DNA of 64,000 nucleotides, taken from contig WAEK01000010.1 of the NCBI GenBank assembly GCA_011634665.1, positions 957,001 to 1,021,000 of the forward strand, read 5' to 3'. The DNA comes from Mortierella sp. BCC40632 (lineage: Eukaryota > Mortierellomycota > Mortierellomycetes > Mortierellales > Mortierellaceae). A program made the translations under genes and the position numbers. Each line of letters begins with the position of its first letter. The stretch's first letter is position 1. The notes under the pieces are model-generated. The model was not told where the DNA came from. It ran no database searches and saw only the letters and a program-made list of their open reading frames with translations. Below, in pieces: positions 1 through 12,629 of this stretch.

Positions 1-1941
1 TTTGTGGCGGGAAGGTAATGCTTGCTTTATGCACAATGCACACAAACATACACATTCACATACACATCCGTACTGGCTCCTTTGGCTCAATTTCTCTCCT
101 TTTCCCTTTGTCTGTTCTCCTTTTGGCTCCTGTCTAACCATTTTTTTTTTCTTTACGTTGCTCTACAACTCGGCAACATTTTCTATGTTGCCTCTACATC
201 CATGGAATACTCGGGTGCTCTGATAGTCTAGGAGGAATGGTAATGTTCTGCCTTTTTGGTGCCTGAGACGGGAAGACGAGCTTCTTTTTTTCTTTTCTCA
301 GACATGTTCGTGTATCAGACGCTGGTCGTACGTGTCTCTCTTTATATTCATTTGATCGGGGGGAAGGGGGGAAGGAGAGAAGAAGATCCTGGCACCCCAA
401 CCTGTATCTCAATGACCTGTATCTCATCAAGATTCCGTCCTCGTATTTTTTTTTTTTTTTTTGGGGGGGATGGGTAATGAAAAATAGGCCCAGGTGACAG
501 TGGGTCAGCCAATGGATACCATCAAGACCCGTCTACAGATTGAAGGACCATCAGGACGTTTTGCTGGGCCTATGGATTGTTTCCGCAAGACGATCCGACA
601 TGAAGGATTTCTGGGGCTTTACAAAGGTATGATGTTATTTCCCAAGAAAGAGAGAGAGGGAGGAGAAATCAAATGCACGATCTCCTGCGGAAATGTCGAA
701 TCTCAATCTACCTTTTGGTGGGGTCCTTTTTTTTTTTTTTTTTTTTCCCTCCCCTTACTATTTTTTCGCTGTTATTATTGTTTTTATTTTCTATACTCAG
801 ACTATGACAAAAAAGGACCAGACAATATCCTCTTTTGGCCCGAGAGTCTCATTCTCAAACGTGTAAATGACAAATATGCAAATCAAATCCTCACTCTATT
901 TTGCTGCGAAAACCCTTTACTCGGATAGGTATGGCCAGTCCCCTGGCTGGAGTCGCTGCCGTGAACGCACTCTTGTTTGCTGCCTACTCGAATCTCAAGA
1001 AGGTACAGGAGCCCTACCCTGGTGGTCCACTGACCCTTGGGCAGATTGGCATTGCTGGAGCCGGTGCAGGTAACGTCCACCCTCCTTTTTTTTTTCCTTC
1101 TGTCGACTACACAAAAACCGTTGGCTCTGGAAAAAGACAGCAGTCATCCATACTCTCTCTTTTTTTTTTTTTTTTTTCATCTCCTCTGACCTGACTTGAA
1201 CTCTTCTTGAACCCCCGATAGGTATTGTCAACGCTATTTTGGCCTCACCTGTAGAGCTTCTCAAGATCAAGATGCAGGCACAGTATGGAGCAGGATCAAC
1301 AGTACGTTACTCTGGACCAGTGGATTGTGCCCGTCAATTGATTCAGGAACATGGCATTCGACATGGATTGATGCGCGGTTATTGGATCACAGTCGTGCGT
1401 GAGATTCCTGGCTATGCTGGTTTCTATGCAGGTTTCGAGGGTATGAAGCGGTACTTGACACCCAAGGGAGAGGACCCAGCCAAATACCCTCATGGACTTT
1501 TCACATTGATGGCCTCTGGAGCTACGGGAGGAGTCTCTTATTGGTTTGCCTGCTATCCTTTGGACATGCTCAAGTCGTTGGTAAGTTGATCTGCAATATT
1601 TGAGAGAGAGAGGGAGTGCCCAAAGGAACATGGATGACAGGCAGAGAGGACATGCTTCGTGGAAGATTAACCCAGCTCCTCTTTGATCTATGTACTATTT
1701 TCTTTTTCTTTTTCTTTTTTTCATTTTTTTTCTTTTTTGTGTATGCTGTCAACAGATCCAGAACCAGCCCAACCCACCCAAAGGACCTTTCTATATCATT
1801 GATGCAGCCCGTGAAGTGTACCGTGAGGGAGGCATCCGACCTTTCTTCCGTGGATTCTCACCCACAATCATCCGTGCTATCCCAGCAGCGGCGGCGACGT
1901 TTACGACCTATGAACTTGTCATGCGTGCACTCTCGGCATAA
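1..1941 (+). CDS. Mitochondrial carrier (SLC25), YMC1/YMC2-like, 5' end outside window
   Basis: Inner-membrane solute carrier. Exons read as 1-14, 227-239, 488-626, 929-1069, 1222-1580 and 1756-1941 (TAA); every junction is GT-AG and in phase. The three carrier signatures are visible: GQPMDTIKTRLQ at the first repeat, ASPVELLKIKMQ at the second, and YPLDMLKS split from the following IQNQ by the last intron. Residues around repeat starts (GGMAQVTVGQP, GIVNAILASP, FFRGFSPTIIRAIP) resemble the yeast Ymc1/Ymc2 branch more than the carnitine or ornithine carriers, so the transported solute is left open (amino acid or carboxylate). The first exon is cut by the window edge and supplies only the end of the first helix. 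The 227-239 exon is only 13 bases. The gene ends just before a long CT repeat in its 3' UTR. Confidence 0.88.
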
Positions 1942-1945
1942 AAGG

Positions 1946-1948
<3 letters not shown>

Positions 1949-2002
<54 letters not shown>
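1949..2002. repeat. (CT)n microsatellite
   Basis: An almost pure CT dinucleotide run directly after the carrier stop codon, followed by a C homopolymer. It lies in the probable 3' UTR. Confidence 0.95.
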
Positions 2003-2005
<3 letters not shown>

Positions 2006-2854
2006 CTTCCCCCCCCCCCCCCCACCCCTCATTTGTTTTATATCTTGTGTGTAGGATAGTTCTTTTTTTCTTTTTTCTTTTTTTTTTCCTGTTGTAATAG
2101 AAATAAAAAAAAGCGGGACGAGACAAATATTGGACGACCCCTTTACTCTTGAATGTGTTACCGAGATATTTGTTGTTGCTTGTCTTTTTTTGTTTTTTTC
2201 CACATTTGAACACCAAGATGGGAATGCAGATCCCTTTCTCTCCCTTTGTTTTCTTTCAGGGCCTAACTCGGAACCGAGGTTATGGAAAGTAAAAGAAGGA
2301 ATGAAAGAGATGGAAGAAGAGAGGGGAGAAGGGAGAGTACTGTTTAGGAAGGTACGGGAGGACGGAGCCAATGGAGCTTGTGGGGGTCGGGCTACAAAAG
2401 GGCGAAACGAAAAAAAAATAATCAAGTGGAGTGCAGAGAGCGATGATTCGCCTGATCAGGCCGTCAGTCACTCTTCACTTGTACGGGCGTGTGTGTGATG
2501 TGTGATGTGTGATGTTGAGTCCAGCAGGGTACAAATAACCCCCCCGGGGTCAATGTCAACGAGTTGATCTCCATTCCTTTCTTTCCTTCATCTCTTCATC
2601 TCTTGATCTTTTTTTTCCTCATTACCCTTTACCTTTCTCATTCATCCCTTCACTCTCTCTCTCACTCTCTCCCTCTCTCTCTCTCGCCCTTCTTCGTACC
2701 CCGCACGTCCTTCCTCCCCTTGGCAAGAACTCTTAAGCGATCTCTGCTTGACATACCCGGCTAGCTCGAAATCGAATTTGGCCTAGGACCTGTTTAACCA
2801 TCTACACCTAGCAACAACACAGCCCCTCTCTATCTATCTATCGTACCACCTACA
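2003..2854. other. Intergenic region between carrier and acetyltransferase genes
   Basis: The first part is the carrier 3' UTR; the part after about 2560 is pyrimidine-rich (CTTT, CT) and probably the promoter and 5' UTR of the acetyltransferase gene. No coding exon recognised. Confidence 0.6.
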
Positions 2855-3334
2855 ATGTCGCCCTACGGAGCTATCCCCAGACCCGTCATGACCAAGAGTC
2901 TGTCCACCGTCTTGCCACGCTATGCCGTACTCCGCCCATCGTCCGCCAGATCCAATGGAGCCTCGAACGGAGACCAAGCCTACGCGACGACGCTCTTCAA
3001 GATCTCTGGAAGCAACTACTCAGAAGATATTTCGCGGGATCCCAAGGGAGCCTTGTTCACTCTGGATGGTGGATCCCGCCACTCACTCTTGGTCGAGGCG
3101 ATGCACGAGATCTTTAATGAAGAGATTGCTCGTGGAGATACCTATCCACACGAGTCGATCACGACGTTGGAACAATTCGAGGCCTACTTCTTTTCGGGCG
3201 ATTCGTTTGTTCTTCTTCGAGGAGAGTATTCGATGGCGGAGCAGGTGCAACCCAAATCGTCGAGTCAAGAGTGGGATCAGGACCTGCTGGGATTCTTTTA
3301 TGTCAAGCCCAACTTTCCGGTAAATGATCCACTC

Positions 3335-3391
<57 letters not shown>

Positions 3392-4055
3392 TGTGAGGAT
3401 ACTCTCACGGTTTTCTTTTTTGGAGGACCCGACCGTTTGGTATTTTATTTTCCAGTGAGATGCATAATGACGCTGACAAGAACCTCTGTCTTTTTTTTTT
3501 TCTCCTCCCTCCTCACTTGGGATTGGTTATACTCTTGACACTTTATCTAACAGGGTCGTTGCTCTCATGTAAGCGAGGCGGAGATACTACTTCTACTACT
3601 CCTAGATCCGTGGTTCAACTATAATGTGCATTTTTATTTTCCCGTTTTGCTTGTCCTTGAGAAGGTGTAACTCACACACCCTACTTTTTCTCTCTCTCTT
3701 TATCTTACTCTCTTCCGATTAATAGATTTGCAATGGAGGTTTTGTGGTCAACCCAACCCATCGTGGTCTAGGTGTTGGAGGGATCCTGGCCAAGGCCTTC
3801 CTCAAAGTCGTGCCCATCATTGGTTTCAAAGCCTCGATGTTCAACCTAGTCTTTGAAAGCAACACGGCCTCGATCCGACTTTGGAGACGACTTGGTTTTA
3901 AGGAAATCGGTCGAGTTCCAAAGGCTGGTCGATTGAGAGGACAGGGAGAGGTAGAAGGAGAGAATGGAGAGAAGGGAGAAGGGTATGTGGATGCGATTCA
4001 ATTCTATTGGGATTTCGAGACGATGCCCATCCCTGCATGTGTTGATGAGGTCTAA
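2855..4055 (+). CDS. GNAT-family N-acetyltransferase, Mpr1-like
   Basis: Exons 2855-3319, 3554-3568 and 3726-4055 give 269 residues; both introns are GT-AG and phase 0. The C-terminal half carries the GNAT acetyl-CoA loop (RGLGVG, about residues 173-178, within GGFVVNPTHRGLGVGG) and the following helix and strand (FNLVFESNTASIRLWRRLGF). This block closely resembles the yeast Mpr1 type of acetyltransferase, which acetylates toxic proline analogues and protects against oxidative stress; that substrate is known for the family and only inferred here. The middle exon is 15 bases (GRCSH) and joins the N-terminal half to the acetyl-CoA motif. A pure GT repeat and poly-T lie in intron 1. The ATG at 2855 follows a pyrimidine-rich leader and is the first ATG in this frame. 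Confidence 0.85.
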
Positions 4056-5453
4056 GCTTCCCATCTTTCTTTTCGTCCAACAATAAACCATCACTCCATT
4101 CCATCCGTTTTTATTTTAACGAGGGGGTGATAAAGAGAAAGCAAAGAGGAAATAGTTAATACAATAGTTTTAGTCAACTTTAGATCCCACATCAACAACC
4201 ACTGGTGTGAGATGACGGGGAATGAAGTTCGCACAAGAGCACAGGCTGTATCCTAAAGACGTTTTGTAGATGGTGCTCAATTTTCAGCACGAATAGTAAT
4301 GAACTATCTTGTTGTGGATTCGCAACACCACTTCGGTTAGAAGTATATTGCTGATAAGTGTCTGGAATCAGAGCTAATCATCGCATCTGTGCCACATTGG
4401 TGTGAGGTCAAGGACTGTCCTATCCAACAAGAAAACAGGGGACACACTGGCCGGCAAGAAGGCAACAACGAGGGTTCAGATGTTAAAAAGACAGACGAGA
4501 AGGAATAAGGAGAATCAAAAGAGCACGATGGTTTATTTTGGAAGAGGAGGAGGGTGTTTATAATTGGCTTTGGTGTTTGACGTGCTCTGTCAACTTTTTT
4601 TAGGTAGTACATGGAAAATCTTTATGTTGCTGATGGTAGCATTGATACTAATAAAGTGGACGGACTCACCACCAACATCGCATTCCACAGAACCGCCAGA
4701 TACCATGTACATGTATGAAGTCATTCTTTAGCTAATCTCTTTGTTTAACCCATGTTTAGGATCCTTGGAGAGATTTTTGCACCATGGAACTTAACTGGTG
4801 GTTCTCAAAGCTCAGCCTGAGACTTTTAAACACGAATCGGTTGTTCCTATTGCCCACAGACTTTTCGTTCAACTCGGCCCGACTTTTTTGAGAGTCACTG
4901 CACCTAACAGGCTGCATGGTAAAAGACTTTGTGCATCGACATCTAAGCAGATCCAAGAGTCGCCGAGAAGAGAATCTGGAAAAGATCGATATCGACGTCA
5001 GCTTCATCCAGAACGGCATTCTTGATGATCTCAATTGATGATTCAGGCGATACCAACCAACAGAGTGCTTTCGTTTGCTGCCTATAAATCAATTGCTGCT
5101 GTGTCCTTCTTTGCGCTGCGCCCATACTTCACGCCACCAATTGTACGTGTGCCTTTGCCGCTGTTGTCATCCCAGTGTCTCCTAGATTTCCTAGCATAAA
5201 AATAGAGAGCCCTCCTCACTTGAGCACTTCATCAACAACCTGCCCGCCAAAAAACGAACCTAGGCCACTAACAGCTCCATCATTCTTATCATTCATTTCA
5301 GTAAAAGAGAAGTAGTGGCCCAGGTATGACTGTTCATGGATCTGGTGCCATCCAGGACTGCCAATTAAGGATTCTGTGTAATCTCGATTGTTGTGTCTTG
5401 TCTGGGTCTTGTAAATCACTAATGTTGCCTTTTTGATTTCCTTTCTATTTTTC

Positions 5454-5489
<36 letters not shown>

Positions 5490-6253
5490 CATCGAAACCA
5501 CTCAGAATCACGAATTACTACACAGGGAATTTGAGATGCAGCCGAAGGAAATGCCTGTTGGCCAACATGGTTACTCCCCCCCCTCTCCCTTCCCCAGTCC
5601 TGAGGATATTTGTGAACCATGTCGACGACATGAAATCCATTCATATTTGTAAACCTTGTCTATTTTATGGCACCATCTACTCTTTAGCCCTTTTCCACTC
5701 TGGCTACTCTACTGTATTTGTGAAATTGTTAGACCCGACATGGAATCGAGAACACACAGGGGGAGCAAAGTCTCAAAGAGAGCAAACCCCGATTTTAAGG
5801 TATTTGATAGGGAACAAGGAGATGACAAGGCAAAAAAAGAAAAAGAAAAAGAAAAAGAAAAGAGAAGGCAGGATTTTAGGATGACACTTCTGCCGACTAT
5901 TGAAATGTCTTTTTTTTCCAAATATTGATGCTATTCGATCCCCTTTTGGGTTGGTGTCTTTACATTAAGGTCAAAGGGAGACATCCATACTGAACAACTG
6001 AACAATTGTAAGAGAATTTCAACAAACCAGATTGGTTAACTTTTTTTTTTCTTTACGGATTACAAACAGAAGAGAATGTTTATTGAGTATTTACAATGGA
6101 TTGAGAGAGGGAGAGAGAGAATAAGGTATAGCACAGACCGTGCTAAAAATGGATGTTTTAGATGAGTTTTTTTTTTTGGGTATGGTTGCTGGGAAGCCGG
6201 GAAAAAAAAAAAAAGTCTTCTTGCTCAAGACTTTATGCGATGCTACCCAGAAT
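4056..6253. other. 2.2-kb intergenic stretch without a clear gene
   Basis: Contains 3' UTR sequence of the acetyltransferase, a CT repeat near 5457-5485 and a GAAAAA repeat near 5833-5866. On the minus strand, 4943-5125 and 5216-5419 translate to two short protein-like pieces (the second ends FFGGQVVDEVLK) that I cannot link into a gene or match to a family. They may be remnants of a decayed gene. Confidence 0.45.
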
Positions 6254-7592
6254 TTATCCGAGAACCTTCTTCAGTCCTTCCTTCTGAGCAGGTGAAAGAT
6301 GTGTCGGGAAATTGACGACATACTTGACAATCAGGTCTCCCTTCGATCCAGGTTTCTTGGAAATGGGCATACCCTCCGTGGGGAACTTTTCTTCTTGACC
6401 AGGTTGAATGATCCTGGAGCTGCTGGCAGAGATGGGCAATGTCCGACCATCCAGAGTCGTGATCGTCTTGGAGAATCCTGTCAAGGCCTCGAGCAATGTC
6501 AATTCGAGGTTCACCAACAGGTCATCGCCACGGCGAGTAAAAGTCGGGTGAGGCTTCTCTTCCAAGACAAACTCAATATCCTGAAGACCTCCATTTGGCA
6601 ACTCGTCGCCTTCGTTGGGGAATCGGATCTTGGTACCGGCTTTCCAACCAGGCTTGACATCGATGGTCAAGATCTTGTCTGCTGATCGACCAGAACCATC
6701 TCGGACCTTGCGAGTGACCTTCAATCGCTTAGTCACACCCTTTTGCAGATCCTCAAGGGAGACAGCGAGCGAGCGGACCAGCGCTGGCGGCTTTTCGGGT
6801 GTTGAAGAGGATTGTTGTTGCTGCTGTTGGGAAGGACTCGTGCGAGGGCGCGCACCGGCACCAGTACTGCTGGGCATTCCACCGGGCATGCTTCCAGGAC
6901 GGAATCTCGAGCTTGAACTCTTGTTACCAAATCCAAAGTCGTCATCCTCGTCGCCAAATGCATTTCCGAATGAGCCGAATGAACCGCCGCCAGCGCCGCC
7001 AGCGCCGCCAAAGTTGGAGAAGAACTGCTTAAAGATGTCTTCTGCGTTCGTGGGTCTGAATCCACCACCGCCCATGCCACCCATGCCACCCATGCCACCC
7101 ATGCCGCCCATGCCGCCGGGTCCGCTGGAAGTGAAGGAGAAGGTATGACTGCCGCCGCCGCCGCCTCCAGGGAATCCAGAGAAGCCTCCAGGGAAGCCAC
7201 CAGCACCTCCACTGCCACCACTACTAGGAGGAGGGGCGCCTCCCTTGAGTCCTTCTTCTCCGTACTGGTCAAACACGGCTCTCTTGTTCTTGTCGCTGAG
7301 GACTTCATATGCCTCTGAGATTTCCTGGAACTTTTTCTGGGCATCTGGAGCAGAGTTCTAGAAGAGGGAATTCATTCAAGAGAGACGGGCGAAAAAAGGT
7401 TAGAATACATGCTATGATGGATTAGAGAGAGAGAGAGAGAGCGAGATTAAAAAGACAAAGGGTGTAGAGTGAGGAGTGATAATATACCTTATCAGGGTGA
7501 TACTTTAGAGCCAGCTTGCGGTAAGCCTTCTTGATTTGGTCGTCTTCGGCATCCTTGGAGACGCCAAGAATCGTGTAATAGTCTTTTCCCAT
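6254..7592 (-). CDS. Type II J-domain co-chaperone (Hsp40), Sis1/Psi1/DNAJB1-like
   Basis: Two exons, 7592-7488 and 7357-6254, give 402 residues. It stimulates Hsp70 ATPase and delivers unfolded clients, including protein aggregates, in cytosol and nucleus. Seen in order: J domain ([17 protein letters not shown]..., HPD at residues 32-34, then the conserved [16 protein letters not shown] helix); a long Gly/Phe to Gly/Met region (about 70-190) with a perfect GGM tandem; a Q-rich spacer; and the two beta-barrel C-terminal subdomains (about 225-395; [34 protein letters not shown]). No CxxCxGxG zinc fingers, so class B (Sis1), not Ydj1. The single intron lies directly after HPDK. The start codon is fixed by the invariant MGKDYY opening. 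A TATA box and heat-shock-element-like array lie upstream. Confidence 0.96.
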
Positions 7593-7803
7593 TGTGAATT
7601 AGGATGGATTAGATGAACCAAAAGGGTATGAAATGTGGTATACTTTTGCGCAAGGAGAGGAGCGTGGGAGAGAGAGAAAAAAAAATGTGTAAGGATGAGT
7701 GTGTGAGAAAGAGAGGAGAGTGAGATGGAGAGAGAGAAAAATAAAAGAAAAGAAGAGAGAGAGAGAAAGAGAAATGTCCCCTGGCCCTGAGGATGGACCC
7801 GGT

Positions 7804-7811
7804 ATTATATA
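7804..7811 (-). promoter_or_regulatory. Candidate TATA box of the J-protein gene
   Basis: TATATAAT on the minus strand, about 210 bases upstream of the J-protein ATG, preceding a purine-rich leader. Confidence 0.45.
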
Positions 7812-7893
7812 GTTAGCGTGAGAAGGTGCGGGAAGGTGATGGGTATGCGTGTCATGGCAAAGTCATGCAGCGCCTAAAAAAAGTCCGAATCTC

Positions 7894-7916
7894 TTCTTTT
7901 TCATTCTCTTCCCGAA
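7894..7916. promoter_or_regulatory. Candidate heat-shock element array
   Basis: TTC/GAA modules in 5-base phase: TTC at 7894, 7904 and 7909 and GAA at 7914, with one weak unit at 7899. The last pair forms the canonical TTCnnGAA. It lies about 90 bases upstream of the TATA box of a Sis1-type gene, a class known to be under heat-shock-factor control. Confidence 0.4.
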
Positions 7917-10141
7917 TCTCCCTCTCTCTCTCCTCCGCCCCTTTGGGCCATTGGGAGGAGGAGCGCGTCTCGAGAGAGTTCTCGTAGGTGCTGGAAGCAC
8001 CTGGAGAATGGTCACGTGGGACAAATCTCTCTTAGAATGAATCATTAGGCAATCTTTTTTTTGGACTCTTGGGCTTGCTTTATGGACTCAATGACAGATG
8101 TACCGCCGTCACTGGACAGGAGCACCACATGGCTACATGCGCTTTGTGCAAGGACAACTGCTGGTGGAGATGCTATAAATAAGAGAGAATCGTTGAATCC
8201 CTAATGAATGACTCAATCTCATGATCTGGGGGAGAATGAGAGAAAGAGCGAAAAAAGAAAGAAAGAGAGAAAGAGAGAAAAAACAAAGGAGAGAAGAGAG
8301 AAGGAGAGAAGAAAGAAAGAAGGAGAGAAGAGAGAAGAGAGAGAAGAGAGAGAGAGAAGAAAAAGGAAGACAAGTATGGGGATTACACATTAACGCACAT
8401 GCAGCCCCAAACTCTGGTCTACTTGTTGATACGCTGAAAGAACTACAGGAAATGGAAGCTTTAGTCGAAGAAGAAAAAAAACAAGGACTACGCAACCCTT
8501 CTCTATTCGCGCTCGGGACTACTATAAACTGAACGATGCAGGCTGCAGCCCCCGCCCACGCATGGCTACTCCTCATGCCTTCTTTTTCTTTATCCGCTGC
8601 GCTTGAATCATATCCATCTCTCCTCCTCTGCTTCCTGTTGACTTGCGAGTAAAGAAAGCGAAATCGCAGAGTCTGTCTCGATTGCTCTCTCTTTCTCTCT
8701 TGTTCTATCCCTATCTATCTATCTATCTCAGTGGAAGCGGATAGTCAAATAGTCTCTTTTTTTTTTTCCTTCATCGGCTCAGCTTGTCATTTCTACTTTT
8801 CTTGTGTCCAGGTGCGCATTTTTTTAGACCAATTGACTTTTTGGATCCTACCAAGAAAAAGGAAATAAATGAAAAAAGTCTTGGGAGAACCAACATGCAA
8901 AAAAAAAAAAAAAAAAAAAAAAAAGAAACGGGAAGGTACATCAAGATGCAATACTAAGAGCCAAGGAATGGTAAACAGCACGAGGGAAAACAAGGGGAAG
9001 GGAGGAAAGAAGAGTTGAGAACCCAAAAGTACTCTGCCTACCGAGCTTGTTGTAAACAGAAGGATAGGGGGACATGGGAGAAAGATGTGTCGGTAAGATG
9101 GTTGACTGGGTCGTTTTTTTTTTTTAAAAAAAAAAGAACCTCTTCCTTGTCTCGAGGTCCAAGCATCTGCAGCAGGAGGGGAATGAATACGTGTTGTGGT
9201 AATAGTCGACCAGCGACAACAAGCATCCAAAAATACAAAAAAAAAAAAAAAAACACTTCGCCGTCCCACGATACTTCTCTCCCAACATACTACAACACAC
9301 CTAGACCTTACTTTTGTCACAAGAGCCTTATTTCGATCATGCTGCTTTGCCCAATCTTTCTTTCTCTAGCCAAATCGGCCTATTCTCGAGAGATGTCATA
9401 GACTGGTGATACAGGAATGGGGGGAGAGGTAGGGGATGAGAGGAATGCGTTTCACTGTGTAGACAAAAAAAAGCCCCTTTGTAACGACCACTGTACTACC
9501 CACACTCTTTATGCGGCCTCCCCAATAGAGGAAAGGATTGGTGTCGCTTTTTCTGTTCCCTCAAAGGCACAGAAGGAGCAACAACGGGCCTTTATCAGAT
9601 GGAAAAAGAGAGATTCTTCCCATTGATGGACTGGATAAGGCATTGTTGCCCTCTTTTGGCTGAAAACCCTGTGCGCCAAAGAATCTCTAGTCAAGCAAAC
9701 GCCGATATGTAGCAAAAAGAGCCACACTAGTGTTTGAAATTAACAGGTTCGCACCTGTTTTACCTTCTCCGGGTTTATGAAAGAAGCAAACCTGAAATTC
9801 CAACCAACCTGAGTAGGACGCGGATGCGGAGGAAATCAGCAACCCACGGGCTAAACCAGGCAAGGCTGAGGAATTGGGCGTTTTTTTTTTTTTTTTTTTT
9901 TTTTTTGGCCGATGCTGTTGGATGTCAGGAACAACAGACGGCGAGCAGACCCCAACTCTATTCAGACATTTTACAAACACTGGAATGAGAGGTCTTCCTT
10001 ATCGAAGGACGAGCAAAGAGAATCCGCAGACTCAGCTCCAATAACTCCCATCCTGTAGTTTAAACCGACCGTTTGAAGAGCTCTGCCCTGGTCTCTGATC
10101 CCGTTTCACGCCTCGCTCTTCCTTCTTTTCTTTCTTTTCTT

Positions 10142-10187
<46 letters not shown>

Positions 10188-11043
10188 TTTTTAACCCTTG
10201 TCTCCTCGGACCCTCTTCGTTGCTGGCCCCTGTCCATGACAGCTTTTCTAGGGCAGCTCTCGGCAAGCTGTCTTTGATCTTGCCCTGCCTCTGACGACAT
10301 GAGTGAGAGCAGCTGTGGGTTTATAGTGACTGTGTTGGAGATTGTCCGTGTTGGATATTTGTGCGTGTATCCTCAAAAAAAGTAAGGGAATGGAGTGAGA
10401 GCAACAACGGACACGGATTGACAGACAGAAAAAAAAAAGACGGACAATAAAACGACTAGGATGACTAATGAAACGAATGGGATCTGAACAATGCGCAGCC
10501 TTATTGTTGTTGTTGTTGCTGTTGTTGTTGCTGATGATGTTGTTGTGTTGTTTGTCAATATTATTGTTGTTTTTGAGCAAAATAAAAAATACATGCTACA
10601 TACCTCCCTCCCTTCGCCGTGTTACGGTGGTTGTCCTTTTGCCTTTGGGTTGGTGGATCCAAAAGAGAGAGACAGGGGCAGGGTATGCCCTGTTTTTCTC
10701 TTTTTTGGAGGACTGCAGCAAATTGGGCACTGGGAGAAATGTACCGAGAAAGTAGTAAGCGGAGAGAGACAGAGGGACAGAGAGAGAGAAGGGGACGCCG
10801 GTAGATCGGGCCGTCTCGCTTTAGGTTTTCAGTGAGTAAAATCTGCTTTGAATCACTGAACAACCGACACCTTCTCCTTCCCTCTTGCGCTCACTCCTGC
10901 TCCTCCTCGTTTTCCCTGTCATCTTCATCATTGCCGCACACTCTTCTTTCTTCTCTTTTGATGCTTTGCACCCAGACCACGCCTTGCGCAATATGCACGC
11001 CTGCTTCTTCGCCTTCTTCCTGCTACTGTTATTGCAGTCCATA

Positions 11044-11074
<31 letters not shown>

Positions 11075-11625
11075 GTCAGCCTACTGGAATACTGCAATAT
11101 GTGAATTATTCCAACGGACGGGAAGAGGAAAAAAGGGAAAACGAATGACCGTTGAAAGAGGACAGGCACTCCCCAACGTCTTTTTTTACTTCGTTTCTCC
11201 CCCTCCCCCCTCCTCACCTCCCATTCCTCATTTCTCTCACTTTGGACAAACAGATGAAGATCTAACTAATAATGTTTCGAGTCACAATCATGGGGGAAGA
11301 GAGGGAGTATCCTAATGGTCCCTGGACGGAATGCATGCGCAACCTGAATAAGGCAATCTGCTGGCAATGTGGTGTAAAAAAGAGAGATAGACAATGGGAG
11401 AAATGAGATTTAAAACAAAAAAAAAAAAAAAAAAAAGTGTGAAAAGAGTCAATTATAAAACGCGTCGCCAGTGGGATCCCAATCTTTTGTCCAAATAGAT
11501 TGGAGAGGAGGGAAACCCCTGGCCGCTCTGTACAAAAATGACCATCGATGAAGATAAAGCGGAAAAAGAAGAAAAATAGTTGTTGGCTAGTATGTCGTTA
11601 TCGAAGGATAAGCATCTATGAGGTC

Positions 11626-11666
<41 letters not shown>

Positions 11667-11810
11667 CCCCCTTCTCTCAATTGGCATTCTCTGTGTACTC
11701 CACAGCCATGCGCAGCAGAGACCATGTCATTGGGCTTGGCCCACCCCCTTTCTCTCTTTCTTTCCTTCAACAAAAAGGTGGGACCCCGGTGGTCTAGGTC
11801 AAGATCCTAA

Positions 11811-11841
<31 letters not shown>

Positions 11842-12542
11842 ACCAGTGCATCTCTGTTCATGGATGCCAAGACCATGATTGCCAAGAGAACTGAAAAAGA
11901 GCAATTGGCCAAGCAGAACAGCCCTCTTCTCCCATGATATATTCTTTTTGCGCAAAAAGGCATGGAGAAAAGAGTATCTTTCTTTCCCAGGAAACAGCCC
12001 TTTTTTCTTTCTTCTCCGTCTCGTGCATGGGACACAGTCTAAATCGGACAAGGTCGGCAGGAAGAGGGGCTCGACAGTGGGGTCTCTCCATGGAGCCTAA
12101 TCTGCTCCTCTCCGATCTACCTAGGTGAACTGTCCTTGGCATTTTACTGAAAGCCTTGGATGAAAAGGGAAGGGGGGGGGGGAGAAATGAGTTCTGGCTC
12201 ATTTTAAGCACAGGGGGCAGGAAAGCACGAGGCAGCACGAGGAGAGAGGGAGAAGGGGAGCGTCATCTCTCGTCTTCTGTCCTACTGTCTTGATCTTGGG
12301 TCGCCAGGTGGATCGCCGCCACTCGGTCCTCTCTCTGTTTCTTTGTCTTCCCTCCAGACTGGAATCCTGGCCAACCCCGGTGCCCCTATGTCCACCGGGC
12401 CATTTTAGACAAAAAAAAAAAAAAAAAAAAAAAACCTCTCTCCAAAGGCAAAAAAAGGCAGGGGAAGGAGAGAGAAAGATTAATAAGGCAAAAGGACAGT
12501 TTTTTTTTTTTTTTTCTCCGCTTGAAAAGCGAAGGACAAGCC

Positions 12543-12629
<87 letters not shown>

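Noticed and set aside
7968..8012. Second possible heat-shock element (TTC...GAA...GAA)
   Set aside because: The modules are not spaced in multiples of five bases.
8133..8576. 147-codon minus-strand frame
   Set aside because: Its centre is translation of a GA/GAAA repeat (Ser/Leu/Phe-rich), with no domain or splice support.
10373..10580. Asn/Thr-rich frames over a triplet repeat on the minus strand
   Set aside because: The frames arise from a CAA/GTT-type triplet block; there is no start context, splice pattern or conserved domain, and the neighbouring sequence is low complexity.
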